The notes under the pieces were generated by a model. The model was not told the DNA's origin, did no database searches, and saw nothing but the letters and a program-made list of their open reading frames with translations. Positions 13,256-14,368 of a DNA stretch of 14,368 nucleotides are shown piece by piece. The DNA comes from an uncultured Bacteroidales bacterium (lineage in GTDB: Bacteria; Bacteroidota; Bacteroidia; Bacteroidales; Muribaculaceae). Where the stretch lies: NCBI GenBank assembly GCA_900549375.1, contig URNY01000065.1:1-14368 (forward strand), in the 5' to 3' direction. Position 1 is the stretch's first letter. Every line of letters starts with the position of its first letter. Made by a program: the position numbers and the translations under genes.

Positions 13256-14368
13256 ATGAACGAATTAGCCACCAAATACAATCCTTCCGAAGTGGAAGAC
13301 AAATGGTATGCCTATTGGATGGAGCATCGTCTGTTCCATTCCGAGCCGGATGAGCGTGAACCTTACACGATTGTGATTCCCCCTCCAAACGTGACTGGAG
13401 TGCTTCACATGGGCCACATGCTCAACAATACCATTCAGGATATTCTGACGCGCCGCGCCCGAATGACCGGCAAGAACGCTCTGTGGGTGCCCGGCACAGA
13501 CCATGCCGCCATTTCCACCGAGGCAAAAGTAGTGGCAAAACTTGCCGCCGACGGTATCAAGAAAAGCGATCTCTCCCGCGAGGAGTTCCTGCGTCATGCA
13601 TGGGACTGGACCGATAAATACGGCGGCATTATTCTCAAACAGCTCCGCCGTCTCGGCGCTTCCTGCGACTGGGAGCGCACTGCGTTCACCATGGACGAGA
13701 CCCGCTCTCGCAGCGTGATACATGTTTTCTGCGACCTCTATGAAAAAGGCTACATCTATCGCGGCGTCCGCATGGTGAACTGGGATCCCACGGCTCTGAC
13801 CGCCCTCTCCGACGAGGAGGTAATCTACAAGGAGGAGCACAGTCATCTCTTCCACCTCCGCTACAAAGTGGAGGGAGATGACCGCTACATCGTTGTCGCT
13901 ACCACTCGCCCAGAGACAATTTTAGGCGATACCGCCGTCTGTGTCAATCCCAACGATCCCCGCTATACGTGGCTCAAGGGTAAGCGTGTGATTGTGCCGC
14001 TCGTTGGCCGCTCTGTGCCCATCATCATGGATGATTATGTGGAGATGGACTTCGGAACGGGATGTCTTAAAGTTACTCCGGCCCACGATGTGAACGACTA
14101 TATGCTCGGCGACAAATACGGACTTCCCTCCATCGATATATTCAACGACAACGGCACCATCTCCGAAGCCGGTGGAATGTATGTGGGCATGGACCGCTTC
14201 GATGTTCGACGCCGGATCATGAAAGACCTCGAGGAGGCGGGACTCGTGGAGAAAGTGGAGGATTACGTCAACAAGGTTGGCCACTCGGAGCGCACGGATG
14301 CCGTGATCGAGCCCAAGCTCTCGATGCAGTGGTTCGTGAAGATGGACAAGATTGTGAAGCCCGCCCTC
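13256..14368 (+). CDS. valS: Valyl-tRNA synthetase, 5' part
   Basis: This class I synthetase charges tRNA-Val with valine in the cytoplasm. Only the first 371 residues are in the window; the gene runs off the right edge. The ATP-binding HIGH signature appears as PPPNVTGVLHMGHML (42-56, HMGH at 51-54), with GTDHAAISTEAKV (80-92) after it, as in other ValRS. Residues about 205-345 are the CP1 editing domain that removes mischarged threonine, including ATTRPETILGDTAV (215-228) and FGTGCLKVTPAHD (266-278). The KMSKS loop and C-terminal coiled coil lie outside. GTDHA-I-T, with Thr88, is typical of ValRS and separates it from IleRS and LeuRS. The ATG at 13256 is in the expected place, about 30 bases past the -7 box. 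Confidence 0.98.
   Translation, partial: MNELATKYNPSEVEDKWYAYWMEHRLFHSEPDEREPYTIVIPPPNVTGVLHMGHMLNNTIQDILTRRARMTGKNALWVPGTDHAAISTEAKVVAKLAADGIKKSDLSREEFLRHAWDWTDKYGGIILKQLRRLGASCDWERTAFTMDETRSRSVIHVFCDLYEKGYIYRGVRMVNWDPTALTALSDEEVIYKEEHSHLFHLRYKVEGDDRYIVVATTRPETILGDTAVCVNPNDPRYTWLKGKRVIVPLVGRSVPIIMDDYVEMDFGTGCLKVTPAHDVNDYMLGDKYGLPSIDIFNDNGTISEAGGMYVGMDRFDVRRRIMKDLEEAGLVEKVEDYVNKVGHSERTDAVIEPKLSMQWFVKMDKIVKPAL

Overview
The window looks like chromosomal DNA of a Bacteroidales bacterium, most likely a gut member such as Muribaculaceae; the family-level guess is inference. The evidence is several Bacteroidota-type promoters (TAnnTTTG -7 box, in two cases with a TTTG 19 bases upstream), genes mostly without a Shine-Dalgarno site, a SusB-type GH97 enzyme, a GH53 galactanase with a Bacteroidota-style C-terminal tail, and a BNR_4-type propeller protein. 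I see no rRNA, tRNA, CRISPR array, transposase or integrase.

Layout. (1) 66-725, +: an unrecognised 219-residue protein. (2) 780-4359, -: a five-gene block. Upstream to downstream it holds tag (3-methyladenine DNA glycosylase I), an overlapping helical-repeat protein, a DUF488 protein, and then a separately promoted pair of membrane proteins with bacterial PH domains (YdbS-like and YdbT-like). The YdbT-like gene carries a +1 frameshift near 1080 that separates its last PH domain from the rest. (3) 4360-4806: an AT-rich intergenic stretch with three copies of a short hairpin repeat and a good promoter. (4) 4807-8510, +: a KilA-N gene of low GC content, a GNAT acetyltransferase, a secreted BNR_4 beta-propeller protein whose start overlaps the GNAT stop, and a two-helix potassium channel with a large unrecognised cytoplasmic domain. 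(5) 8579-9124, -: a low-molecular-weight protein tyrosine phosphatase. (6) 9339-11483, +: a GH97 alpha-glucosidase. It converges on (7) 11571-12833, -: a GH53 endo-galactanase. The two share a perfect 12-bp-stem bidirectional terminator. (8) 12834-13255: an intergenic region with an odd protein-like island. (9) 13256 to the window end, +: the 5' part of valS.

How the genes work together. Three secreted or periplasmic carbohydrate-active proteins (BNR_4, GH97, GH53) point to polysaccharide use, but no SusC/SusD pair is visible, so this is not a complete polysaccharide utilisation locus. The remaining genes are housekeeping or stress functions. I found no clear new multi-gene defence or metabolic system. 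The points most worth checking are the frameshifted PH-domain gene, the channel's C-terminal domain, the tag/helical-repeat overlap, the hairpin repeats beside the KilA-N gene, and the island upstream of valS.
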